Shown: positions 57,347 to 64,000 of the stretch, piece by piece
How positions within the stretch are numbered: the stretch's first letter is position 1
Layout: each line of letters begins with the position of its first letter
NCBI GenBank assembly: GCA_946481275.1
Contig: CAMLMV010000001.1
Span: 372,001 to 436,000, forward strand
Direction: 5' to 3'
Length of the DNA stretch: 64,000 nucleotides
DNA from: an uncultured Massilia sp.
GTDB taxonomy: Bacteria; Pseudomonadota; Gammaproteobacteria; Burkholderiales; Burkholderiaceae
Made by a program: the position numbers and the translations under genes
The notes under the pieces: generated by a model
What the model saw: the letters and a program-made list of their open reading frames with translations, nothing else
Told to the model about the DNA's origin: nothing
Database searches by the model: none

Positions 57347-58288
57347 ATGTTTGCACATAACAAGCGCCTGCAGTACACCGTGCGTGTCAGTGAACCGAAT
57401 CCGGGGCTGGCCAACCTGATGCTCGAACAGTTCGGCGGCCCGCAGGGCGAGCTGGCCGCGGCCATGCGTTACTTTACCCAGGCCGTCAGCGAAGACGATC
57501 CGGGCCGCAAGGACATGCTGTTCGACATCGCGACGGAAGAACTGAGCCACCTCGAGGTGATCGGCCACATCGTCGCCATGCTCAACAAGGGCGCCAAGGG
57601 CGAGCTGGCCGAAGCCATCGACAGCGAAGCGGATCTGTACAAGAAGATCCACGGCGCGGGCAACGACAGCCACGTGACGCAGGTGCTGTACGGCGCCGGC
57701 ACGCCGCTGGTCAACTCGGCCGGCGTGCCGTGGACGGCCGCGTACATCGACACGATCGGCGAGCCGACGGCCGACCTCCGCTCGAACATCGCGGCCGAGG
57801 CGCGCGCCAAGATCGTCTACGAGCGCCTGATCGCGCTGACCGACGACCCGGGCGTGAAGGAAGCGCTGGGCTTCCTGATGACGCGCGAGATCGCGCACCA
57901 GAAGTCGTTCGAGAAGGCGCTGTACTCGATCCAGCCGAACTTCCCGTCGGGGAAAATGCCGGGCGACCCGCGCTTCGCCAACACCTACTTCAACATGTCG
58001 CAGGGTCCGGGCGAGATGCGCGGCTCCTGGAACCAGGGCGAGAACTGGGACTTCGTCACGGACCGCGAGAAGCAGATGGCCGTCGACGGCGGCACGGGCG
58101 AAGCCGAAGTCAGGTTGCCGGCGAAGGACGTCGACGTCCTCAAGCAGATGGCCGAGCGCACGATGTCCGACCCGAACGTCGATCCGACGACCGGTGCGGA
58201 GCTGGGCATGGGCAACCAGACGCTGGCTGACGGCATGACCGTGCAGCCGGGTGCGCAGCCGAGCCCGGGGGCGCCGAAGCTGCACTGA
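57347..58288 (+). CDS. Manganese catalase
   Basis: This 313-residue ferritin-like di-manganese enzyme breaks down H2O2. Metal ligands are in GGPQGELAAAMRYFTQA (Glu), ATEELSHLEVIGH (Glu, His), AEARAKIVYERL (Glu) and TREIAHQKSF (Glu, His). The C-terminal 50 residues are the extended arm seen in bacterial non-haem catalases. The start at 57347 is seven bases after GGAGG. Gene neighbours are a divergent hemerythrin and a downstream ZIP metal transporter, which could supply a divalent metal. Confidence 0.92.
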   Translation: MFAHNKRLQYTVRVSEPNPGLANLMLEQFGGPQGELAAAMRYFTQAVSEDDPGRKDMLFDIATEELSHLEVIGHIVAMLNKGAKGELAEAIDSEADLYKKIHGAGNDSHVTQVLYGAGTPLVNSAGVPWTAAYIDTIGEPTADLRSNIAAEARAKIVYERLIALTDDPGVKEALGFLMTREIAHQKSFEKALYSIQPNFPSGKMPGDPRFANTYFNMSQGPGEMRGSWNQGENWDFVTDREKQMAVDGGTGEAEVRLPAKDVDVLKQMAERTMSDPNVDPTTGAELGMGNQTLADGMTVQPGAQPSPGAPKLH

Positions 58289-58297
58289 GCAACCACC

Positions 58298-58327
58298 CCG
58301 TCGTCCCCCCTTGCGCAGGGACGACGG
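58298..58327. terminator. Terminator-like hairpin between catalase and ZIP genes
   Basis: CCGTCGTCCC (58298-58307) and GGGACGACGG (58318-58327) form a perfect ten-pair stem with a ten-base loop, ten bases after the catalase stop. No T-run follows, so it may act as an mRNA 3'-end stabiliser or attenuator rather than a full terminator. Confidence 0.5.
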
Positions 58328-58342
58328 ATTCGAAAGCCCCGC

Positions 58343-59248
58343 ATGGAAACACCCCTGATCAAACAAGCTACCCTCTGGGGCCCTCGCCGCGTGGCCGGCT
58401 GCGCCGTGTGCATCCTGGGCTGCGCGGTGCTCCTCTTCACGCTGTTCGGGTACTTCGCAGACCTGCTGCGCGACGTCCCGCACGTGCGCGGCGCACTGGT
58501 CGGCGGCGCGACCGCGGCCGCCGCGACGGCGCTCGGCACCTTGCCCATCCTGCTGTCACAGAATTTTTCGAACCGCACCTACGACTGCTTCCTCGGCTTC
58601 GGCGGCGGCGTCATGCTGGGCGCGACCGCATTTTCTCTCGTGATCCCCGCGCTGGCGGCCGCGAAGACGGGCGGCGCCGGGAACTGGGGCGCGAGCCTGG
58701 CCGTCGGCGCCGGCATCATGGCCGGGGCGGCGCTGCTGCTCGTCCTCGACCGCTGCATTTCGACCGACGGGATCTTGTCCCATGACGATCCGCGTATCGC
58801 GCATTCGCTCAAGCGCGCGTGGCTATTCGTGTGGGCCGTCGCGCTGCACAACCTGCCGGAAGGCCTGGCAATCGGCGTGGCGTATGCGGGCGTCGACATC
58901 GACAAGGCCAATTCGCTGGCGACCGGTATCTCGATCCAGGACGTGCCGGAAGGCCTCGTCGTCGCGCTGGCCCTGCGCACCGTCGGCTATGGACGGGGCC
59001 TGTCGGCGGCGCTGGGCGTCGCGTCCGGCCTGATCGAACCGGTGGCCGCCGTCGCCGGCGCCGTCCTGATCGGCATCTCGGCCGGGATGCTGCCGTTCGC
59101 ACTCGCCGCCGCCGCGGGCGCCATGCTGTTCGTGATCGTCAACGACGTCGTGCCGGAAGCGCAGCAGAACGACAACGGCACGTGGGCCAGCGTGGCCCTC
59201 GTCTTCGGCTTCATCCTCATGACGGTGCTGGACACGGCGCTCGGCTGA
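58343..59248 (+). CDS. ZIP family metal transporter (ZupT/GufA-like)
   Basis: This 301-residue inner-membrane protein has eight to nine segments. The metal-binding signatures of the ZIP family are ALHNLPEGLAIGVAYAG and ISIQDVPEGLVVALALR, spanning the central helices, with a further Asp/Glu-rich segment NDVVPEAQQND near the end. It imports Zn2+, Fe2+ or Mn2+. Placement 54 bases after a manganese catalase makes Mn2+ supply an attractive guess. The ATG at 58343 overlaps no other gene; the ribosome site is weak (GAAAG). Confidence 0.88.
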   Translation: METPLIKQATLWGPRRVAGCAVCILGCAVLLFTLFGYFADLLRDVPHVRGALVGGATAAAATALGTLPILLSQNFSNRTYDCFLGFGGGVMLGATAFSLVIPALAAAKTGGAGNWGASLAVGAGIMAGAALLLVLDRCISTDGILSHDDPRIAHSLKRAWLFVWAVALHNLPEGLAIGVAYAGVDIDKANSLATGISIQDVPEGLVVALALRTVGYGRGLSAALGVASGLIEPVAAVAGAVLIGISAGMLPFALAAAAGAMLFVIVNDVVPEAQQNDNGTWASVALVFGFILMTVLDTALG

Positions 59249-59357
59249 TACCGAAATCGCAATCGCGCGCCTGTTTTATTTCATTGGTGGCGGCGACCCG
59301 CATTGCCTAAGCTGGTGGCGGGCTCAACCCATATGTATAAATAAAACAGGAGACTAT

Positions 59358-60725
59358 ATGTTCAAACGACTGCTGGCAGCGTGCTGCCTCGCGCTCGGCT
59401 GCGCCTCGGCCGGGGCCATCGACCTGCTGGGCGTGCAGAATGCCCACGACCCGGGCACCATCACGAAGGACGGCGACACGTATTTCAATTTCACGACCGG
59501 CACCGGCATCTGGTATTCCACGTCGAAGGACCTCAGGACGTGGGCCGCGGGGCCGGCGCCCGTGTTCGCGACCCCGCCAACATGGGTCACGCAGAAGATC
59601 CCGAATTTCTCCGGTTCGTACTGGGCGCCGGACGTGATCCAGATGAACGGCTATTACTACCTGTACTACTCGGTGTCGTCGTTCGGCACGTCGTCGTCCG
59701 CGATCGGCGTTGCACGCAGCAGCTCGCTGAAGAACCCGAGCTGGCAGGACCTCGGCATCGTCGTGCAGTCGTACGGCGGCAGCGCCGAGATCAACGCCAT
59801 CGACCCCGCGCTGTTCCGCGACCATGACGGCAAGGTCTACCTGAGCTACGGTTCGTTCTTCGGCGGCATCGGTCTCGCAGAGATCAACCAGTCCACCGGC
59901 AAGCTGGCCGGCAGCGTGACGACGATCTGGGGCGGCGGCGGAAAGGACATCGAGGCGCCGTACATCACGCGCGACGGCGGCTATTACTACCTGTTCGTGA
60001 ACCGCGGCAGCTGCTGCAAGGGCGCCGATTCCACCTATTACGTGGAAGTGCAGCGCGCGACGAACATCCGCGGACCGTATTCCGGCACGCGCACGATCCT
60101 GCCGGTCACCGACGGCAAGTACCGCGGCCCCGGCCACATCGCCGACCTGCGCCAGGACGGCTGCCACTTCGTCTCCACGCACTACTACGACCTGACCGAC
60201 AACGGCAACGCGAAGCTGGACATCCAGCGGATGACGTACAGTGCCGGCTGGCCGGTCCTGACCCGCAACTTCACGGACTTCGCCGGCTGCGGCGGCATCA
60301 GCGACGGCGTGTACGCGTTCAAGTCGCGCCTGTCGGGCAAGGTGTTCGGCGTGGCGGGCGGATCGACGGCGGACGGCGCGCTCGTGCAGCAGTCGACGGA
60401 CGCGAACGCGCGCTACCAGCAGTGGTACGTGATCGGCCACGGCGACGGGTACTACAGCATCATCAACGCGAACAGCCTCAAGAGCCTGGACGACTTCGAC
60501 AATTCGACGACGGCCGGCACGAACATCGCCCAGTGGGGCTACTGGGCGGGGCAGGGGCAGCAATGGCGCTTCGCGAGCCCGGCGGCCGGCTACTACACGG
60601 TTGCCAACCGGCTCTCCGGCATGGTGCTGGACGTGCAGAACAAGAGCACGGCCGACGGCGCGCAGATCATCCAGTATCCGTCCAATGGGGGCGCCAACCA
60701 GCAGTGGTCGCTGATCCGAAAGTGA
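59358..60725 (+). CDS. Secreted GH43 arabinanase with C-terminal ricin-type lectin domain
   Basis: This 455-residue exported enzyme (signal peptide ending GCASAGA) probably cuts arabinan internally. The GH43 propeller (residues 20-310) has catalytic candidates Asp in QNAHDPGTI, Asp in AIDPALFRDHDG and Glu in KDIEAPYI, as in endo-1,5-alpha-arabinosidases. The last 140 residues form a beta-trefoil ricin-B/CBM13-type domain with repeats ending QQWYVI, QQWRFA and NQQWSLI, a carbohydrate anchor. AGGAG precedes the ATG. It is unlinked to the GH43 gene at 9464, and a kinase gene follows after a hairpin. Confidence 0.92.
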   Translation: MFKRLLAACCLALGCASAGAIDLLGVQNAHDPGTITKDGDTYFNFTTGTGIWYSTSKDLRTWAAGPAPVFATPPTWVTQKIPNFSGSYWAPDVIQMNGYYYLYYSVSSFGTSSSAIGVARSSSLKNPSWQDLGIVVQSYGGSAEINAIDPALFRDHDGKVYLSYGSFFGGIGLAEINQSTGKLAGSVTTIWGGGGKDIEAPYITRDGGYYYLFVNRGSCCKGADSTYYVEVQRATNIRGPYSGTRTILPVTDGKYRGPGHIADLRQDGCHFVSTHYYDLTDNGNAKLDIQRMTYSAGWPVLTRNFTDFAGCGGISDGVYAFKSRLSGKVFGVAGGSTADGALVQQSTDANARYQQWYVIGHGDGYYSIINANSLKSLDDFDNSTTAGTNIAQWGYWAGQGQQWRFASPAAGYYTVANRLSGMVLDVQNKSTADGAQIIQYPSNGGANQQWSLIRK

Positions 60726-60732
60726 GGCGGCA

Positions 60733-60757
60733 GGGCGCACGCGTGTGACGTGCGCCC
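60733..60757. terminator. Terminator-like hairpin after the arabinanase gene
   Basis: GGGCGCACG (60733-60741) and CGTGCGCCC (60749-60757) form a perfect nine-pair stem with a seven-base loop, eight bases after the arabinanase stop. There is no T-run, so termination efficiency is uncertain. Confidence 0.5.
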
Positions 60758-60801
60758 ACATCGCTGTGGTACATTGTTGCGAATCCGCACGGCATCTCTT
60801 C

Positions 60802-63723
60802 ATGACCACAGCACAACCCCTTTGTTCCTGGCCCGAGGCGACCCGCCTGGCCGCGCTCCATCGTTACGGCATCCTCGACACGCCGACGGAAGCGGCCTTC
60901 GATGCCATCGTCCGGCTGCTGGCCGACCTGTTCGACACACCGATCGCCGCCGTCAACCTGATCGCCGGCGATCGCCAGTGGTTCAAGGCGGAAGTCGGAC
61001 TGGGCGTGCGCCAGATGCCGCTCGACGATTCCATCTGCAAGTTCGCGTTGCTGGAAGACAGCGTGATGGTCGTGCCGGATACGACCTGCGACTCCCGGTT
61101 CGCCTGCAATCCCCTCGTCACCGGCCAGCCCGGGCTGCGCTTCTATGCGGGCGCGCTGCTGCGCACGCCGGAAGGCATTCCGCTCGGCACCCTGTGCATC
61201 CTCGACCTGCGTCCGCGCCCGGAAGGGATCACCGTGCAGCAGCGCCTCGCCCTGCGCACGCTGGGCGACCAGGTCATGACCCTGATGGAGCTGCGGCGCG
61301 CGGAGCACGAGCGGCATACGGCCGAACAGGCGCTGCGCCGCACGCGCGCGGAACTGGACGAGACACGCCACATGGCACGCGCCCTGCGCAACCGCCTCGA
61401 CGCGCTGCTGGCCGCGGCGCCGGTTGGCATCAGCTATGCGGACCGTGACGGCAAACTCGTCCTGTGCAACGACGAACTGGAACGCCTGTGGGGCGATTAC
61501 CCGCGCTCGTCCAACGTGGCCGAGTACGCGGACTGGAAAGGCTGGTGGGCCGATCACTCGGAACGCCACGGCTGCCCGGTCGGCCCCGACGAGTGGGCGC
61601 AGGCCCGCGCACTGCGCGGCGAACGGGCGGACGGCGACGTGATCGAGATCGAGCCGTTCGACACGCCGGGCCGGCGCCGCACCGTGATCCTGCGCGCGGC
61701 GCCCGTGCTCGGTCCCAACGGCGACATCGCGGGTTCCGTCACCGCCGTCATGGACATCACGGACCAGGTGCGGACGGAAAGCGCGGCGCAGGCGTGGCGC
61801 GCGCGCCTGGAAGCGATCCTCGAGGCGGGCGAGATCGGCACGTGGATGCTGGACCTCAGGACGGGCCGCGTGCACGCGGACGCGAACGTGGCGGCCATGT
61901 TTTCCGTGACGGCGGGGCTGGACGCGGACGGCGCGCCGCTCGACGCGTACCTGCACGCCATCCACCCGGACGACGTCGACGCCGTGCGCGCAAGCCTGGA
62001 ACGGGCCGTGGCCGCACGCGAGCCGCACCAGGTCGTGCATCGCGTGCTGGCCCGCGACGGCGCCGTCCGGACGGTCAATGCGCGGGGCCGCGTGGAGGTC
62101 GACGAGGCCGGGACGCCCGTGCGCATGGCCGGCGTCGTGTTCGACATCACGCGCCAGGCCGCGGCGGAGGCCGACCTGCGTTCCAGCGAATCGGCGCGGC
62201 GCGCGGGCGAGCAGCGCTACCGTACCGTGCTGGAGTCGATCGACGTCGGCTTCTGCATCATCGAGATGATGTTCGACGCCGCCGGCGAACCGGTCGACTA
62301 CCGCATGCTCGAAGTGAACCCCGCGTTCGCGCGGCACACGGGCCTCGTCGACGCGGCCGGCAAGACGATCCGCGAACTGGTGCCCACGCACGACATCCGC
62401 TGGTCGCGCATCTATGGCCGCGTCGCGAAGACGGGCCTGCCCGTGCGGATCGAACAGTACACGGCCAACCTCGGGCGCTGGCTGGACGTCTACGCGGCGC
62501 GCCTGGGCGACCCCGACAGCCGCCAGGTCGCCGTCTTCCTGCGCGATGTGACGGAGGAACGCGCCCGCAGCGAGACCCTGCGCGAACTCGCGGACAATCT
62601 CGCGGAGGCGAACCGGCGCCAGTCCGAATTCCTCGCCACGCTCGCGCACGAGCTGCGCAACCCGCTCGCGCCCGTGCGCACGGGCCTGGACCTGCTGCGC
62701 ATCGGCGCCGACAAGCCGGACGTGCTCGCGCGCGTGCGGCCGATGATGGAGCGCCAGGTGAACCACCTCGTGCATCTCGTCGACGACCTGCTCGACCTGG
62801 CGCGCATCAACAGCGGCAAGGTCGAACTGAAGAAAGCCGTCGTGCCGCTGAAGGACGTCGTGCTGCGCGCGATCGAGATGACCCTGCCGGTGATCGAGGC
62901 GAAGCGCCACGACTTCCATGTCGACGTGGGCGACGAACCGCCGGGCGGCGACCCGCTGGCCGTGCACGCGGACGCCACCCGCCTGTCGCAGGTGATCGGC
63001 AACCTGCTGACCAATGCGGCCAAGTACACGCCGGAGGGCGGCAGCGTCGGCCTCGGTGTGCGGCGCACGGGCGACCGTGTACGCATCGAGGTGGCGGACA
63101 GCGGCGTCGGCATCCCGGAAGCGGCGTTGCCGCGCATCTTCGACATGTTTACGCAAGTCGGCCGCCATCCGGAACAGGAATCGGGCGGCCTGGGCATCGG
63201 CCTGCACCTCGTGCGCCAGATGACGGAACTGCACGGCGGCACCGTGCACGCGCACAGCGCGGGACCGGGGAAGGGCAGCACGTTCGTCGTCGAACTGCCG
63301 CTGGCATCGAACGTGGCCGCCGCGCAGCCGGACGCGGACGACGGCGCGGCGGCGGCCCCTGTTGGCCTGCGCATCCTCGTCGCGGACGACAATGCGGATG
63401 CGGCCGAACTGCTGCGCGACCTGCTGGCGCAGCACGGGCACACTGTCGACGTGGTCGGCAACGGGCACGCGGCGCTGGAAGCGGCGGCGCGCGTCAAGCC
63501 GGACGTGGCGTTGCTGGACATCGGCATGCCGGGCCTGAACGGCCACGACGTCGCACGCCGCCTGCGCGCGCAGCCGGACACGCGGGCGACCCGCCTCGTG
63601 GCCCTGTCCGGCTGGGGCACCGACGCCGACCGCGCCCGCTCGGCGGACGCCGGCTTCGACAGCCACCTCACCAAGCCGGTCGAACTGCAAGCCCTGCTCG
63701 ACATCGTGACCGGCCGCCGCTAA
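60802..63723 (+). CDS. GAF-PAS hybrid histidine kinase with C-terminal receiver
   Basis: This 973-residue soluble kinase starts with a GAF domain (about 20-165) typical of proteins with LAALHRYGILDTPTEAAFD, then a coiled linker and three PAS-like domains (about 210-330, 345-465, 480-590). HisKA has His 616 in ATLAHELRNPL, followed by the ATPase domain (NLLTNAAKYTPEGG, DSGVGIP, GGLGIGLHLVRQM) and a receiver with Asp 906 (LLDIGMPG). Unlike the two other hybrid kinases here it has the classic H-E-L-R-N-P-L H-box and one receiver. The ATG at 60802 is chosen over upstream GTG codons. No cognate partner lies in the window. Confidence 0.9.
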   Translation: MTTAQPLCSWPEATRLAALHRYGILDTPTEAAFDAIVRLLADLFDTPIAAVNLIAGDRQWFKAEVGLGVRQMPLDDSICKFALLEDSVMVVPDTTCDSRFACNPLVTGQPGLRFYAGALLRTPEGIPLGTLCILDLRPRPEGITVQQRLALRTLGDQVMTLMELRRAEHERHTAEQALRRTRAELDETRHMARALRNRLDALLAAAPVGISYADRDGKLVLCNDELERLWGDYPRSSNVAEYADWKGWWADHSERHGCPVGPDEWAQARALRGERADGDVIEIEPFDTPGRRRTVILRAAPVLGPNGDIAGSVTAVMDITDQVRTESAAQAWRARLEAILEAGEIGTWMLDLRTGRVHADANVAAMFSVTAGLDADGAPLDAYLHAIHPDDVDAVRASLERAVAAREPHQVVHRVLARDGAVRTVNARGRVEVDEAGTPVRMAGVVFDITRQAAAEADLRSSESARRAGEQRYRTVLESIDVGFCIIEMMFDAAGEPVDYRMLEVNPAFARHTGLVDAAGKTIRELVPTHDIRWSRIYGRVAKTGLPVRIEQYTANLGRWLDVYAARLGDPDSRQVAVFLRDVTEERARSETLRELADNLAEANRRQSEFLATLAHELRNPLAPVRTGLDLLRIGADKPDVLARVRPMMERQVNHLVHLVDDLLDLARINSGKVELKKAVVPLKDVVLRAIEMTLPVIEAKRHDFHVDVGDEPPGGDPLAVHADATRLSQVIGNLLTNAAKYTPEGGSVGLGVRRTGDRVRIEVADSGVGIPEAALPRIFDMFTQVGRHPEQESGGLGIGLHLVRQMTELHGGTVHAHSAGPGKGSTFVVELPLASNVAAAQPDADDGAAAAPVGLRILVADDNADAAELLRDLLAQHGHTVDVVGNGHAALEAAARVKPDVALLDIGMPGLNGHDVARRLRAQPDTRATRLVALSGWGTDADRARSADAGFDSHLTKPVELQALLDIVTGRR

Positions 63724-63724
63724 C

Positions 63725-63947
63725 AATTCGGGGTCAGAGCACATTTTTTGCCGAATTCGGGGTCAGAGCACATTTTTCAGCAATACCTCCATCGCAGGTT
63801 TTCGGCTTGGCCGATCTCGCGCCGCTTCTCCAGTGGGCCAGGCCAGGGGCGCCGTATGCAAGGGAATGGAAAGCTATTGATACTAAATCATGTTTCCGAA
63901 AAGTGCTCTGACCCCGAATTTTCTCGGGAAAGGGGTCTGACCCCGAA
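63725..63947. repeat. Nested repeat element with GGGGTCAGAGCAC direct and inverted copies
   Basis: Two identical 24-base copies beginning AATTCGGGGTCAGAGC lie at 63725-63748 and 63754-63777 (period 29). An inverted copy of the first 17 bases is at about 63901-63920, and GGGGTC-T-GACCCC, a related palindrome, at 63932-63944. The 120 bases between carry no gene. The structure looks like a non-autonomous REP/MITE-type unit; similar words are frequent near small Y1 (REP-associated) transposases in this bacterial group as far as I recall. It begins two bases after a kinase stop codon. Confidence 0.65.
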
Positions 63948-63957
63948 GTTTGGCAAC

Positions 63958-63987
63958 AAAAAAAAAGCCCCGGGGGTACCGGGGCTT
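63958..63987 (-). terminator. Rho-independent terminator of a minus-strand gene beyond the window
   Basis: AAGCCCCGG (63965-63973) pairs with CCGGGGCTT (63979-63987) around GGGTA. Nine A residues at 63958-63966 become a T-run on the minus strand directly after the stem, so the transcript ending here must come from the right, from a gene outside the window. Confidence 0.85.
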
Positions 63988-64000
63988 GAGCTCTGCTATA

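Noticed and set aside
63725..63777. Start of a CRISPR array from two 24-base direct repeats with period 29
   Set aside because: Only two copies exist, separated by five bases, too short for a spacer; related inverted copies indicate a REP or MITE-like element instead.

Overview
The window is about 64 kb of GC-rich bacterial chromosome. Tightly packed genes, large TonB-dependent receptors paired with plant-polysaccharide hydrolases, many hybrid sensor kinases and a Pseudomonas-type branched-chain keto acid dehydrogenase operon all point to a soil or plant-associated betaproteobacterium. Oxalobacteraceae of the Massilia/Telluria type is my best guess. This is an inference from gene content and style, not from a marker gene. 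I see no rRNA, tRNA, CRISPR array, prophage or complete insertion sequence.

Layout. 1-2324: the end of a carbohydrate ABC importer (two permeases, one ATPase). 2321-3352: a SoxR module in which a near-perfect SoxR operator faces a SnoaL-like gene, while soxR itself carries a one-base frameshift. 3297-5264: a BCCT osmolyte transporter. 5588-10432: a sugar-utilisation cluster (LacI regulator, TonB receptor, GH43 enzyme). 10433-12818: a KefC/KefF potassium efflux pair. 12976-13299: a small disordered protein with its own terminator. 13397-18338: the bkd operon (E1 alpha, E1 beta, E2, E3). 18613-21840: a large hybrid kinase. 21792-24493: an alpha/beta hydrolase, a deletion-damaged flavin monooxygenase and a TetR regulator. 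24494-31782: exonuclease III, a GH31 glycosidase, a proline-rich membrane protein, a cupin and a second hybrid kinase. 31792-37842: a truncated haemoglobin under an NsrR-like box, a possible PD-(D/E)XK protein, an M16 protease, a cysteine synthase and two small proteins. 37945-44417: an amino-acid permease, a c-di-GMP phosphodiesterase with a receiver domain, and a TonB receptor. 44418-46360: a complete persulfide-detoxification operon (BigR-like regulator, two YeeE/YedE proteins, persulfide dioxygenase). 46400-48524: a DUF1264 protein and a CorC/HlyC-type protein. 48596-52050: homogentisate and 4-hydroxyphenylpyruvate dioxygenases around a LysR regulator. 52289-56316: a TorF-like porin, a chemoreceptor and LrgA/LrgB. 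56420-59248: hemerythrin, manganese catalase and a ZIP transporter. 59358-63723: a secreted arabinanase with a ricin-type lectin domain and a third hybrid kinase. 63724-64000: a nested repeat element and a terminator for a gene beyond the window.

Themes. Arabinose- or xylose-containing plant polymers are served by the two GH43 enzymes, the GH31 enzyme, the LacI/TonB pair and perhaps the ABC importer. Redox and reactive-species stress is served by SoxR/SnoaL, the NO-linked haemoglobin, the persulfide operon, KefF/KefC, Mn-catalase and hemerythrin. Amino-acid catabolism is served by bkd, hmgA/hppD and the permease.

The most interesting signals are the soxR frameshift beside an intact operator, the monooxygenase fused by deletion to the tail of another gene, the PD-(D/E)XK-like orphan, and several unannotated operators that assign regulators to targets. 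I did not find a clear multi-gene system of unknown type.
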